NCBI GenBank assembly: GCA_050012855.1
Contig: JBEKGJ010000026.1
Location: forward strand, 3,607-67,606
Direction of reading: 5' to 3'
DNA: 64,000 bases
From: JAJXZJ01 sp050012855
GTDB lineage: Bacteria; Verrucomicrobiota; Verrucomicrobiia; Limisphaerales; J093
The translations under genes were made by a program, and so were the position numbers. Within the stretch, counting starts at the first letter, position 1. Each line of letters opens with the position of its first letter. This document shows positions 23,725 to 31,402 of this stretch, piece after piece. Under the pieces are notes generated by a model that ran no database searches, was not told the DNA's origin, and worked only from the letters and a program-made list of their open reading frames with translations.

Positions 23725-23773
23725 AAGGTCTTTGGAGCCTTTAGTCCAGGTTCAAATCCTGGTCGGACAGCCA
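23725..23773 (+). tRNA. 3' fragment of tRNA-Gln(UUG), probable att site
   Basis: A partial tRNA: anticodon stem AAGGT, loop CTTTGGA with anticodon TTG (23732-23734), closing strand GCCTT, T-arm CCAGG-TTCAAAT-CCTGG, 3' acceptor strand TCGGACA, G, and CCA. The 5' half (acceptor TGTCCGA and D-arm) is absent upstream, so this copy cannot be a functional tRNA. It is the direct-repeat remnant left when an element integrates into a tRNA gene. The element lies to the left and native chromosome resumes to the right. Confidence 0.8.
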
Positions 23774-23899
23774 ATACTGCTCAGGAAATCGCGGATTCAT
23801 CGAATTCGCGCACAGATTCCGCACAGAATTCCAGCACCTCTCCGAAGCAGGCCAAGCTTGCCGTCAAGGATGCCATCTGCGGGAGGACGAGCTTCCGTC

Positions 23900-25063
23900 T
23901 CACCAAACACTGAGCAGGCGCTGGCTGGCGCGCACCTTCTCGGGAACCGGTGACCGGCGCCCGGCCAGATCGTCGCCGTGAGGAACGAATCCAGGGGACA
24001 TCCGGCAGAGCGTCGGCTGGACGAGCCAGTTCGCTGTCCCCATTCGCCGCCTCAGATCCGACGTGGCTTGCTGGTAGTCCGGTTTCTCCAGCCGCGCGAT
24101 CCAGAGGCGATGCTCGCTGAAGGCCAGCATCGCGTGGTCGCCGGGACTGTCGCCAACCGCCAGGTAAGGACGTTGGCCAATTAGGTCCAGGATGGCCGCG
24201 ACTTTGCCCGAATACACCGGCACGGGAAAATGCAGCTTCGACGTGAGCCGGAAAGAGCCGGTCACGCCCGGGTCAAGACGGGCGTATTTCGGGTTGGACG
24301 CCACGAGCAGCGGGTCTTTCCACAAAGAACCCCGCTCGTCCTGCAGCAGGGTCGATATCCCGACGACGTGGTCGGCGCGAAGCCCGGCGCCTTTCCGGCT
24401 CGCCCGCAACCGTGGGTTCAGCCCATTCAGGACCAGCCAGCGCACGCTCCAGACATTGCTGGCGGAAACAACCCACACGTCAAACGCATGTTCCACCAGC
24501 ACCGCGATCAATTCGACCATTTCCGGGTAGAACCAGGGCGCCGGATAGGCGGTGCGCCCCGGCGTGACGTCAATCAAACTTTCGCTCCCCGCGCAGGACA
24601 GCGCGAAGGCGTCGGCCGTGGCCGCGGTCACCGCTGCCACGGTCAGGCCGCCCAGAGCTTCCGCGGCCCACACATAACCGGTGGCCAGCGGCGCCGGGTC
24701 GTCGCCAGCGCCGCTGGCAGAACGGAGCGTCAACTCATAGTACTCCGTGACGTCGGCGCAGTCCGCGAGGTCCACGCGCGAGCCGTCGGCCAGCACAAAA
24801 CCCGGGGAAATCGCCGCCAGGCCCGGTGGCGTGATGGTGCGATCACGCGCCAGGATCGCCAGCGTGGCTTCACCGATGTCGCCGCACACGATCGAATTGT
24901 CGAAATCGAACACGACCGGCAGACGTCGGCCAGCACTCCGGCGGATCAGCCGTTCGAGTCCCTGGCGGGCTTCGTCGCACCAGCCCGGCGCACTTAGCAG
25001 AGGCGGCTGACGGCGACGCGTCGGGCGCGCCGGCGGGTTAATGGGGGGCTTTCGGTTTGGCAT
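23900..25063 (-). CDS. HAD-superfamily phosphatase
   Basis: A 387-residue HAD phosphatase. LPVVFDFDNSIVCGD (residues 49-62) contains the catalytic DxD (Asp53, Asp55), WVVSASNVWSVR is the motif II Ser region, KVAAIL the motif III Lys, and LAVGDSPGDHAML the motif IV acidic pair. The insertion between motifs I and II is long, as in phosphoserine- and phosphocholine/phosphoethanolamine-phosphatase-like branches. Substrate is not fixed by motifs. It overlaps the MFS transporter gene by 26 bases, so the two are co-translated, and it ends the operon. Dephosphorylation of an imported organophosphate is the simplest role (inference). The C-terminal 40 residues lack HAD motifs. Confidence 0.8.
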   Translation of the reverse strand: MPNRKPPINPPARPTRRRQPPLLSAPGWCDEARQGLERLIRRSAGRRLPVVFDFDNSIVCGDIGEATLAILARDRTITPPGLAAISPGFVLADGSRVDLADCADVTEYYELTLRSASGAGDDPAPLATGYVWAAEALGGLTVAAVTAATADAFALSCAGSESLIDVTPGRTAYPAPWFYPEMVELIAVLVEHAFDVWVVSASNVWSVRWLVLNGLNPRLRASRKGAGLRADHVVGISTLLQDERGSLWKDPLLVASNPKYARLDPGVTGSFRLTSKLHFPVPVYSGKVAAILDLIGQRPYLAVGDSPGDHAMLAFSEHRLWIARLEKPDYQQATSDLRRRMGTANWLVQPTLCRMSPGFVPHGDDLAGRRSPVPEKVRASQRLLSVW

Positions 25064-26348
25064 TCCAGATGGAGATCATGAGTGAGGCGGCGACCAGCAC
25101 CAGGCCGGCCAGGACATAGAAGGTCAGCGACCAGTCGCCCTTGGAGAGATCCTTCAACCAGCCGACGCCGGCACCGGAGAAGATCGCCCCCAGCGCCCCG
25201 AAGCACATGGTCAGGCCAGTGGCCATCGAAGCGGCTTGGGGATGGCTGATGTCCACAGTGGCCGCGCCGCTCATCAGCATGTCGGGTCCGTAGATCAGGA
25301 AACCGGCCAGACCCAACACAGCGGTGGCCACCACCCACTCGCCTTTCGGAATGTGGGCAAACCCGACGCAGGTCAGGGCCAGGCCAATTTGCATGATGGC
25401 GCAGACCGGCGCCCGGCGCCGCTGAAAAAACGCGTCCGAGGCCCAGCCGGCGCTGATCGCCCCCAGGGATCCGACCAGCGGGATGACCACGGCGGTGATG
25501 GCGCTGCCCTTGATGCTGCGGCCATGGAAATCGGCCATGTACTGGATGCTCCAGTTCATGAAGCTGTAACGCACAGCGTTCATGCAGAAGAAGCCGATGG
25601 CGAGAATCCAGAGGATCCGGTTCGCGAGCGTCAGCCGCAGGATGGCCCAGGTCGAGTCCCAGCCCCCGGCCGCGCCGAGGGCCGCGGTCGGCGCAGTTTC
25701 CCCCGCCGGAGCGGCGGTGGCATTGTCATCGCGGACGGTGGAAAAACCCACTTCCTCCGGGGTGTCGCGCAGGAACGCGTAGAACGCCAGCGTCCACGGC
25801 AGCATCACGATCCCAGGGACCAAGAAGGCCGCCCGCCAGCCGAACGCATCGCACAGGTAACCGGCGAGCAGCCACGAAAGCACGTTGCCCACGGTGTAAC
25901 AGGTCGAAAGCAAGCCCATCAGCGTTCCGCGCCGCCGGGACGTGTTCCAGTTCGAGAGCGTCTGGACCACGAGCGACCAGCCGGCGGACTGGCCGAAGCC
26001 GTTGACGGCCCACAACCCCAGCATGACCGGGTAGGATGAGGCGAAGGCGAAAAGCAGATTGGTCACGGCCGCACAGACCATGGCGCAGGTCATCATGCGC
26101 CGGGCGCCGTAACGCTGGCCCAGGGTCCCGTTGACGATCTGACCCACCGCGTAAAACACGGCGTACACCGACGGAATGGAGCCAACCTTGGCGTTGGTCC
26201 AGTCGGGAAACGTCTTGAGCAAAAGCGGCTGGGCGACGGCGAAGTTGACCCGGCAGAGGTAATAGGACGCATAAGCGCCCCAGAGAAGCCAGAAGATCCG
26301 GAACTGCCACGAGCGCAGTCCGGGCCGGGCGGCGGGAGTGTCGGGCAT
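25038..26348 (-). CDS. MFS organophosphate-type transporter
   Basis: A 436-residue 12-helix major facilitator of the organophosphate:phosphate antiporter (GlpT/UhpT) type. The first helix ends in the family signature YASYYLCRVNF with Arg33 at the phosphate-binding position of GlpT Arg45. NGTLGQRYGARRMM is the loop 2-3 motif. Further helices and the central charged loop (RDDNATAAPAGE) have the usual layout. ATG 26348 is the first start after the preceding gene's stop, with a 5-base gap. Such carriers exchange cytoplasmic phosphate for organic phosphate esters. Co-expression with a phosphatase and a gamma-glutamyl ligase suggests an amino-alcohol phosphate as substrate (inference). Confidence 0.82.
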   Translation of the reverse strand: MPDTPAARPGLRSWQFRIFWLLWGAYASYYLCRVNFAVAQPLLLKTFPDWTNAKVGSIPSVYAVFYAVGQIVNGTLGQRYGARRMMTCAMVCAAVTNLLFAFASSYPVMLGLWAVNGFGQSAGWSLVVQTLSNWNTSRRRGTLMGLLSTCYTVGNVLSWLLAGYLCDAFGWRAAFLVPGIVMLPWTLAFYAFLRDTPEEVGFSTVRDDNATAAPAGETAPTAALGAAGGWDSTWAILRLTLANRILWILAIGFFCMNAVRYSFMNWSIQYMADFHGRSIKGSAITAVVIPLVGSLGAISAGWASDAFFQRRRAPVCAIMQIGLALTCVGFAHIPKGEWVVATAVLGLAGFLIYGPDMLMSGAATVDISHPQAASMATGLTMCFGALGAIFSGAGVGWLKDLSKGDWSLTFYVLAGLVLVAASLMISIWNAKPKAPH

Positions 26349-26353
26349 AAGCG

Positions 26354-27700
26354 TCAGATGCGTTCGAAGTAGCGCTGCTTTTCCCAATCGGTCACGGCGT
26401 CGCTGAAGGCCTGTTGCTCCAACCGCGCATGATGGACCTGAAACTCCACGACCTCGGGACCGAAGGCGGCGCGGGCCAGGGCGGACTGCGCGAAGAGGTC
26501 CGCGGCTTCGCGCAGGCTGGCCGGCAGGCGTGGAAGCCGGGCGTCCACGTAGGCGTTGCCGCGGTATTCCTCGCCGCAATCGAGTTTTTCGGCGATGCCG
26601 GCGCGGCCGGCGGCCAGCATGGCGGCGAAGGCCAGATAGGGATTGGCGTCTGCGCCGGGCAGGCGGTTCTCGAGGCGGAAGCTGTTTCCGTGGCTGACGA
26701 TGCGGAAGCCGGTCGTGCGGTTGTCGGTGGCCCAGGCCATGCGGGTGGGCGCCCAACTGCCGGGCTGATAGCGCTTGTAGCTGTTGATCGTCGGCGCAAA
26801 GCAGAGGCACAACTCCGGCGAGTATTTCATCAGACCACCGAGGACTTGGCGGAAAAGCCGCGAACCGGCGCGGCTCCTGGTGTCCCAGAAAAGGCTCCGG
26901 CCCGCCTTCCACAGGCTCAGGTGGATGTGGCAGGAGTTGCCCGCCTCGGTGGCGGACGGCTTCGCCATGAACGTCACCGCCTGGCCGTGCTGTCCGGCCA
27001 TTTCCTTCACGCCCTGCTTGAACAGCACGTGCCGGTCGGCCATCGCCAGCGGCTCGGCGTACGTGAAATTGATCTCGTGCTGGCCCCGGCTCCATTCGCC
27101 CTTGCTGCTTTCGACCGGCACGTCCGCGGCGCTCAGGCCGTTGCGGATGGCGCGCATCAGCGGCTCGTCGCGCGTGGGCTGCATGAGGTGATAATCAATG
27201 CGATAGTCGCTCGAGGGCTGGAGCTCCCGATAGCCGCTCTGGAAAGCCGAATGGTAGGTCTGATTGAACAGGTAAAACTCCAGCTCGCTCGCGCAGAAGC
27301 ACGTCATGCCTTCGCGTGCGAGCAGATCGAGCTGGCGCCGCAATACCGAGCGCGGCGCCTCGGCGACCAGTGTCCCGTCCTCCCGCACAAAGTCGCAGAT
27401 CACCAACGCCGCGCCGGGCTGCCACGGCAGGAGACGCAGCGTGGCCAGGTCCGGGCGCATCGCGAAATCGCCGAAGCCGGTGTCCCAGCTCGCCACCTTG
27501 AATCCGTCGAGCGGATCCATGTCCAGGTTCACGGTGAGCAGGTAGCTGCAGGCGTGCGTCCCGTGTCTGGCGGCCTGGTCGAGAAAGAAACCGGCGCGGA
27601 AACGCTTGCCGACCAGCCGGCCGAACGGATCGGGAACGGCGACGAGCACGGTGTCCACCTGTCCGGATCGAACGAGGGATTTGAGTTGGGCGAGGGTCAT
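26354..27700 (-). CDS. Glutamine synthetase-like gamma-glutamyl ligase
   Basis: A 448-residue glutamine synthetase superfamily protein, similar in length to PuuA/GlnA3/GlnA4-like enzymes that join glutamate to amines using ATP. Metal-site motifs are present: CASELEFYLF (Glu139, Glu141), GQHEINFTYAEP (Glu209) and CHIHLSLW. FRLENRLPGADANPYLAFAAML is the conserved C-terminal segment. The N-terminal beta-grasp (LVAVPDPFGRLVGKRF) is typical of the amine-ligase branch rather than GlnA. Neighbours encoding an alcohol dehydrogenase, aldehyde dehydrogenase and class I amidotransferase reconstruct a gamma-glutamyl-protected oxidation route, with an amino alcohol such as ethanolamine as a candidate substrate (inference). 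ATG 27700 was chosen over longer frames that lack family similarity. Confidence 0.82.
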   Translation of the reverse strand: MTLAQLKSLVRSGQVDTVLVAVPDPFGRLVGKRFRAGFFLDQAARHGTHACSYLLTVNLDMDPLDGFKVASWDTGFGDFAMRPDLATLRLLPWQPGAALVICDFVREDGTLVAEAPRSVLRRQLDLLAREGMTCFCASELEFYLFNQTYHSAFQSGYRELQPSSDYRIDYHLMQPTRDEPLMRAIRNGLSAADVPVESSKGEWSRGQHEINFTYAEPLAMADRHVLFKQGVKEMAGQHGQAVTFMAKPSATEAGNSCHIHLSLWKAGRSLFWDTRSRAGSRLFRQVLGGLMKYSPELCLCFAPTINSYKRYQPGSWAPTRMAWATDNRTTGFRIVSHGNSFRLENRLPGADANPYLAFAAMLAAGRAGIAEKLDCGEEYRGNAYVDARLPRLPASLREAADLFAQSALARAAFGPEVVEFQVHHARLEQQAFSDAVTDWEKQRYFERI

Positions 27701-27967
27701 GGGGAAGAGGTGAAACGTAAAGCGTGAGGTGGTGCTGCGGCACAGGGACCGAAGCTGACTCTGATCCAGCCGCTGGGTGAGAAGCCAATTCCCGGCACCG
27801 ACGCAGATGGCGTTTCGATCAGCCTGGCGCCCAACCTCGCCGTTCCCGTAGCGCAGCCGTCTTCGGCTGCGACTTCGGGCGGCGTCCCGCCGCTCGAACC
27901 AGCACCGGGCGTCACGCCTGGCCAACCCGCAGGCGGGACGCCTACGCTACAGGGTTTGCGGGAGCAG
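27701..27967 (-). repeat. Repeat-rich spacer inside the operon
   Basis: 267 bases between ligase and aldehyde dehydrogenase genes with no gene. The middle holds a GC-rich palindrome, GCAGCCGTCTTCGGCTGC (about 27855-27872), within the common GTAGCG...CTGCGACTTCGGGCGGC repeat, followed by GGCGTCCCGCC/GGCGGGACGCC-type arms. A transcript hairpin here could process or attenuate the downstream part of the mRNA. Confidence 0.65.
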
Positions 27968-29398
27968 TTACTCCGCCACATACACGTTCTTCAACTCCGT
28001 GTAGCCTTCCATGGCCGCCATGCCCAGGTCACGGCCGAGGCCGCTCTGCTTGAAGCCGCCGAAGGGAGCCTCGACATGGACGCTGCTATGGGAGTTGACG
28101 CTGAGGACGCCGCTTTGCACGGCGCGGCTCACCCGCAGGGCGCGCGACAAATTGTTCGTCCAGATCGAACCGCTCAGTCCGTAGGGCGAGGCGTTGACGT
28201 CGCGCAGCATCTGCGCCTCGTCATCGAAGGGCACGATGGCGACCACCGGCCCGAAAATCTCCTCGCGCCAGCAACGGTCCTCCCGGCCCACCTCGAGCAG
28301 GACGGTCGGCTCGAGGTAAAAGCCCTTTGACGGGGGCCGCCCCCCGCCGCAGGCGAACCGGCGGCCGTGTTCGCGGGCGTCGGCCAGAAACGCCTCCACG
28401 CTGGCACGCTGCCCGGAGGAAACCAGCGGGCCAAGCTGCGTCGCCGGCTGCGTGGGATCGCCCACGACAAGCTGGCGCGTGGCGGCGACGAATTGCTCGA
28501 CGAACGGTTCAAAAACACTGCGCTCGACGAATACACGGCTGCGCGCACAGCAATCCTGACCGGTGTTGGCGAACACGCTCATGGGCGACGTGGCGGCGGC
28601 GCGCGGCCAGTCGGCGTCGGCGAAGACAATGTTGGGGGACTTGCCACCGAGCTCGAGCGACACCCGTTTGAGACCGCGCGCGGCGAGTTCCATGATGCGG
28701 CGGCCGATTTCGGTTGAACCGGTGAACGACACCTTGCGCACGAGCGGGTGTGTGACGAGGGCATCGCCCACCACACTGCCGGCGCCGGGCAACACCTGCA
28801 GGACACCGGGTGGCAGGCCGGCCTCGCCGGCCAATTCTCCCAGCCGCAACGCGGTCAGCGGCGAGAGCGACGCGGGCTTGAGCACCACGCAATTGCCGGC
28901 GGCCAGCGCCGGCGCCGACTTCCAGCAGGCGATGGGAAACGGAAAGTTCCACGGCACGATGCAGGCCACGACGCCCATCGGTTGCCGCAGGGTGAAATCA
29001 AAGCCGCCGCGGCTCACGGGAATGGTCTGCCCGCAGAATTTTCCCACGGCGCCGGCGTAGTACTCGAACACCTTCGCACCCAGGCCGGCCTCGTCCCGGG
29101 CGTCGGCGATCGGCTTGCCGATGTGGAGGGTTTCCAGTTGGGCGATTTCCTCGGCGTGCGCGCGCAGCGTGCGTGCCACGTTGAAGAGGATTTCCGCCCG
29201 CTTGCCCGGCGCGAGATCGCGCCAGCCGGATTCCCACGCGCGGTGCGCGGAAACAACGGCCGCGTCAACGTCGGTGACGCCAGCGGCGGAAACCTCGACG
29301 AACACCTCCTCGGTGGCGGGGTTGGTGAGGGGGTGGCGCCGGCCGTCCGCGGCGTCGCGGCAGAGGCCATCCACGAAGAGTTGACTGGGCAGATTCAT
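27968..29398 (-). CDS. Aldehyde dehydrogenase (PuuC/ALDH family)
   Basis: A 476-residue NAD(P)-dependent aldehyde dehydrogenase. PWNFPFPIACWK (149-160) and KPASLSPLTAL (174-184) form the cofactor pocket, FTGSTEIGRR (225-234) is the Rossmann loop, SLELGGKSPN gives the general base Glu249 and NTGQDCCARSR the nucleophile Cys283. Length is normal. The two consecutive Cys residues at 283-284 occur in several PuuC-like and betaine-aldehyde enzymes. It overlaps the alcohol dehydrogenase gene by 4 bases. In the operon context it probably oxidises the gamma-glutamyl amino-aldehyde to the acid. The exact substrate is inference. Confidence 0.88.
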   Translation of the reverse strand: MNLPSQLFVDGLCRDAADGRRHPLTNPATEEVFVEVSAAGVTDVDAAVVSAHRAWESGWRDLAPGKRAEILFNVARTLRAHAEEIAQLETLHIGKPIADARDEAGLGAKVFEYYAGAVGKFCGQTIPVSRGGFDFTLRQPMGVVACIVPWNFPFPIACWKSAPALAAGNCVVLKPASLSPLTALRLGELAGEAGLPPGVLQVLPGAGSVVGDALVTHPLVRKVSFTGSTEIGRRIMELAARGLKRVSLELGGKSPNIVFADADWPRAAATSPMSVFANTGQDCCARSRVFVERSVFEPFVEQFVAATRQLVVGDPTQPATQLGPLVSSGQRASVEAFLADAREHGRRFACGGGRPPSKGFYLEPTVLLEVGREDRCWREEIFGPVVAIVPFDDEAQMLRDVNASPYGLSGSIWTNNLSRALRVSRAVQSGVLSVNSHSSVHVEAPFGGFKQSGLGRDLGMAAMEGYTELKNVYVAE

Positions 29399-30549
29399 AG
29401 GACTTCGAGGTAGAGCTGGCGGAGATCCTCGGCGGTGACCGGCACAACATTGGTCCGGTGGCAGGGATCATCCCAGGCCTGCGCAACCAGCGTGTCGAGC
29501 TGCGCCGACGTCACGCCGTGATCGCGCAGTCGCGTGTCGAGACCCAAACCGGCCAGGAATTGGGCAATGAATCCGACCGTCCGGGCATCGGCCTCGCCGT
29601 CGCTGCATTTCAGGACGTCGAGTCCGCAAGCCACGCCGACGCGCCGGTAAATGCCGGGCTTGCGGGCGGCGCAGAAGTTCATGCCGGCGACCAGGCACAG
29701 GGCGTTCGCCAGCCCGTGGTGCAGTCCGCAAACCGTCGAAAGCGGATGGGCCAGCGAATGGACGACGCCGAGGTCCTTCTGGAAGGCCACCGCGCCCATC
29801 GCGGCGGCGACCAGCATCTGGCCGCGCGCCTCGAGGTCGGCGCCGTTCCGGCAGGCCACCGGTAGCGCCCCGATGATCAGCCGGATGCCTTCGAGCGCGA
29901 TCCCGTCGCACATCGGGTGAAAGACCGGACAGGTGAACGACTCGAGGCAATGTGTGAGCGCGTCCGCGCCCGTGGCTGCGGTGAGTTTGGGCGGCAGGTC
30001 CCGCGTGAGTTCCGGATCAAGGATCACAAGCCTGGCGAGCAGTTCCGGGTGGAAAACCACCTTCTTCCGGTTCGTCGCCGCCAGCGTGATCACGGAACTG
30101 CGCCCCACTTCGCTGCCCGTGCCGGCCGTGGTCGGAATGGCGACCAGCGGCACCAGGCCGGACCAGTCTGCGGTCCAGTCAAAGTCGGCCAGCTTGAGCG
30201 CCGGCTGTTTCACCAGCAAGCGCGCCGCCTTGCCGGCGTCCAGCGGGCTGCCGCCGCCGAACGCAATCACGGCGTCACACCGGTGCTTGCGGAAGGCATC
30301 GGCGGCCTCGGTCACGTCACTCTCGACGGGGTTCGGATGGACGCCGGCGTAAACGAACCAAGCTGTGCCTTCGCCGGCCACACCGAGCGCCTGCTTCAAA
30401 AGCCGAAACGCGCTGGTGGCCAGCAAGCCCCGGTCCGTGACCACCAGCGGGCGCGCGATGCCGAGCCGCTGGAGTTGCGTCGGGATTTCTCGCACCGCGC
30501 CGGCGCCAAACAGCGTCCGCGTGGGGAACGAGAAGGTGGTCAGGTTCAT
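29395..30549 (-). CDS. Iron-containing alcohol dehydrogenase
   Basis: A 384-residue group III alcohol dehydrogenase. FGGGSPLDAGKAA binds the NAD(P) phosphates, AIPTTAGTGSEVG is the family signature, and iron ligands are supplied by TGADALTHCLESF (Asp and His), VHSLAHPL (His) and GLHHGLANA (His). ATG 30549 begins within an ATGA overlap with the amidotransferase stop and is preceded by the end of that gene, so longer frames are not credible. EutG-like members oxidise or reduce short amino- or hydroxy-alcohols. Next to an ALDH and a gamma-glutamyl ligase it likely oxidises a gamma-glutamylated amino alcohol to the aldehyde (inference). Confidence 0.87.
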   Translation of the reverse strand: MNLTTFSFPTRTLFGAGAVREIPTQLQRLGIARPLVVTDRGLLATSAFRLLKQALGVAGEGTAWFVYAGVHPNPVESDVTEAADAFRKHRCDAVIAFGGGSPLDAGKAARLLVKQPALKLADFDWTADWSGLVPLVAIPTTAGTGSEVGRSSVITLAATNRKKVVFHPELLARLVILDPELTRDLPPKLTAATGADALTHCLESFTCPVFHPMCDGIALEGIRLIIGALPVACRNGADLEARGQMLVAAAMGAVAFQKDLGVVHSLAHPLSTVCGLHHGLANALCLVAGMNFCAARKPGIYRRVGVACGLDVLKCSDGEADARTVGFIAQFLAGLGLDTRLRDHGVTSAQLDTLVAQAWDDPCHRTNVVPVTAEDLRQLYLEVL

Positions 30550-31271
30550 GGAAGGACGTGTTGCACAAAATTGCGGAGAAGGGTGGGCCCGGCGGGCGCG
30601 GGGCGCAGCCCGGCCAGCCGGGCATCGAGATCGAAGTTGACCCGGGAACGCCAGGTTTCCCGCCGTGGCTGCCAGAGAAAGCGCAGGACCTCGGGGTCGG
30701 TTTCCGGATGAAACTGGACCCCAAAAAGCTGGTGGTTCCAGCGGAAGGCTTCGATTTCCGTGTGGCGGCTGCGCGCGAGCAATTCGCAGCCCGCGGGCAT
30801 TTGCAGCACCGCGTCCGCATGACTGGAGAGAACCTCGAAGCGGTCGGGCAGACCGGCGAACAACGCACAATCCCGGCCGGCTGGCGTCAACTCCACTTCC
30901 GTGTTCCCCAAGGCCGCACCGCCGGGATGCCGCCCCACCCGGCCGCCCAGCGCGCGGCCCAGGATTTGATGACCGTAACACACGCCGAGCAAGGGCGTGC
31001 CCCGCTCCCGCCAGGCAAGAATCAGCTCACAGAGCCGGGCATTCACTGGATCGGCGTTCCAGGCATCCCGGGGTGAGCCGCTCACGATGACACCTTGCAC
31101 CTCGTGTCGGAGAATGGCGACCGGATCGTCCTCGGCGGAGACGCGCGTCAATGTGAGGTCCGTAAGGTCGTCGAACCACCGGGCGAACCAGCGGGCGACG
31201 TTCCGGAGAGGATGCTCCGCCGCATAGGCGTGGGACCACGCCACAGCGTCAACGAGCAGAACGTTTCTCAT
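30546..31271 (-). CDS. Class I glutamine amidotransferase-like hydrolase
   Basis: A 241-residue class I (GMP synthase-like) amidotransferase domain standing alone. Triad residues are visible: LLGVCYGHQILG (Cys98) and GVQFHPET (His188, Glu190). The oxyanion strand VIVSGSPRDAW is intact. Free-standing members such as PuuD-like hydrolases remove glutamate from gamma-glutamyl amides. It is the first gene of the six-gene operon, overlapping the alcohol dehydrogenase start by 4 bases, so it likely releases the final acid product and recovers glutamate (inference). ATG 31271 fits the family start. A purine-nucleotide role is less likely given the neighbours. Confidence 0.8.
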   Translation of the reverse strand: MRNVLLVDAVAWSHAYAAEHPLRNVARWFARWFDDLTDLTLTRVSAEDDPVAILRHEVQGVIVSGSPRDAWNADPVNARLCELILAWRERGTPLLGVCYGHQILGRALGGRVGRHPGGAALGNTEVELTPAGRDCALFAGLPDRFEVLSSHADAVLQMPAGCELLARSRHTEIEAFRWNHQLFGVQFHPETDPEVLRFLWQPRRETWRSRVNFDLDARLAGLRPAPAGPTLLRNFVQHVLP

Positions 31272-31402
31272 GCGGCCAGGCACACAACGCCCGCTGCGGG
31301 CGCACAACCCTGTCCCAGTCAGCCGCGAGGGTCGAGACAAAACCAAGTTTGGGCGGCGGCCCGGCGGCCCGCCCCACGTCTCCGCCCGGTTTCCGTCGGC
31401 CG

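Noticed and set aside
23690..23773. Functional tRNA gene next to the integrase
   Set aside because: No 5' acceptor strand TGTCCGA or D-arm precedes the anticodon arm, so only a 3' fragment is present.
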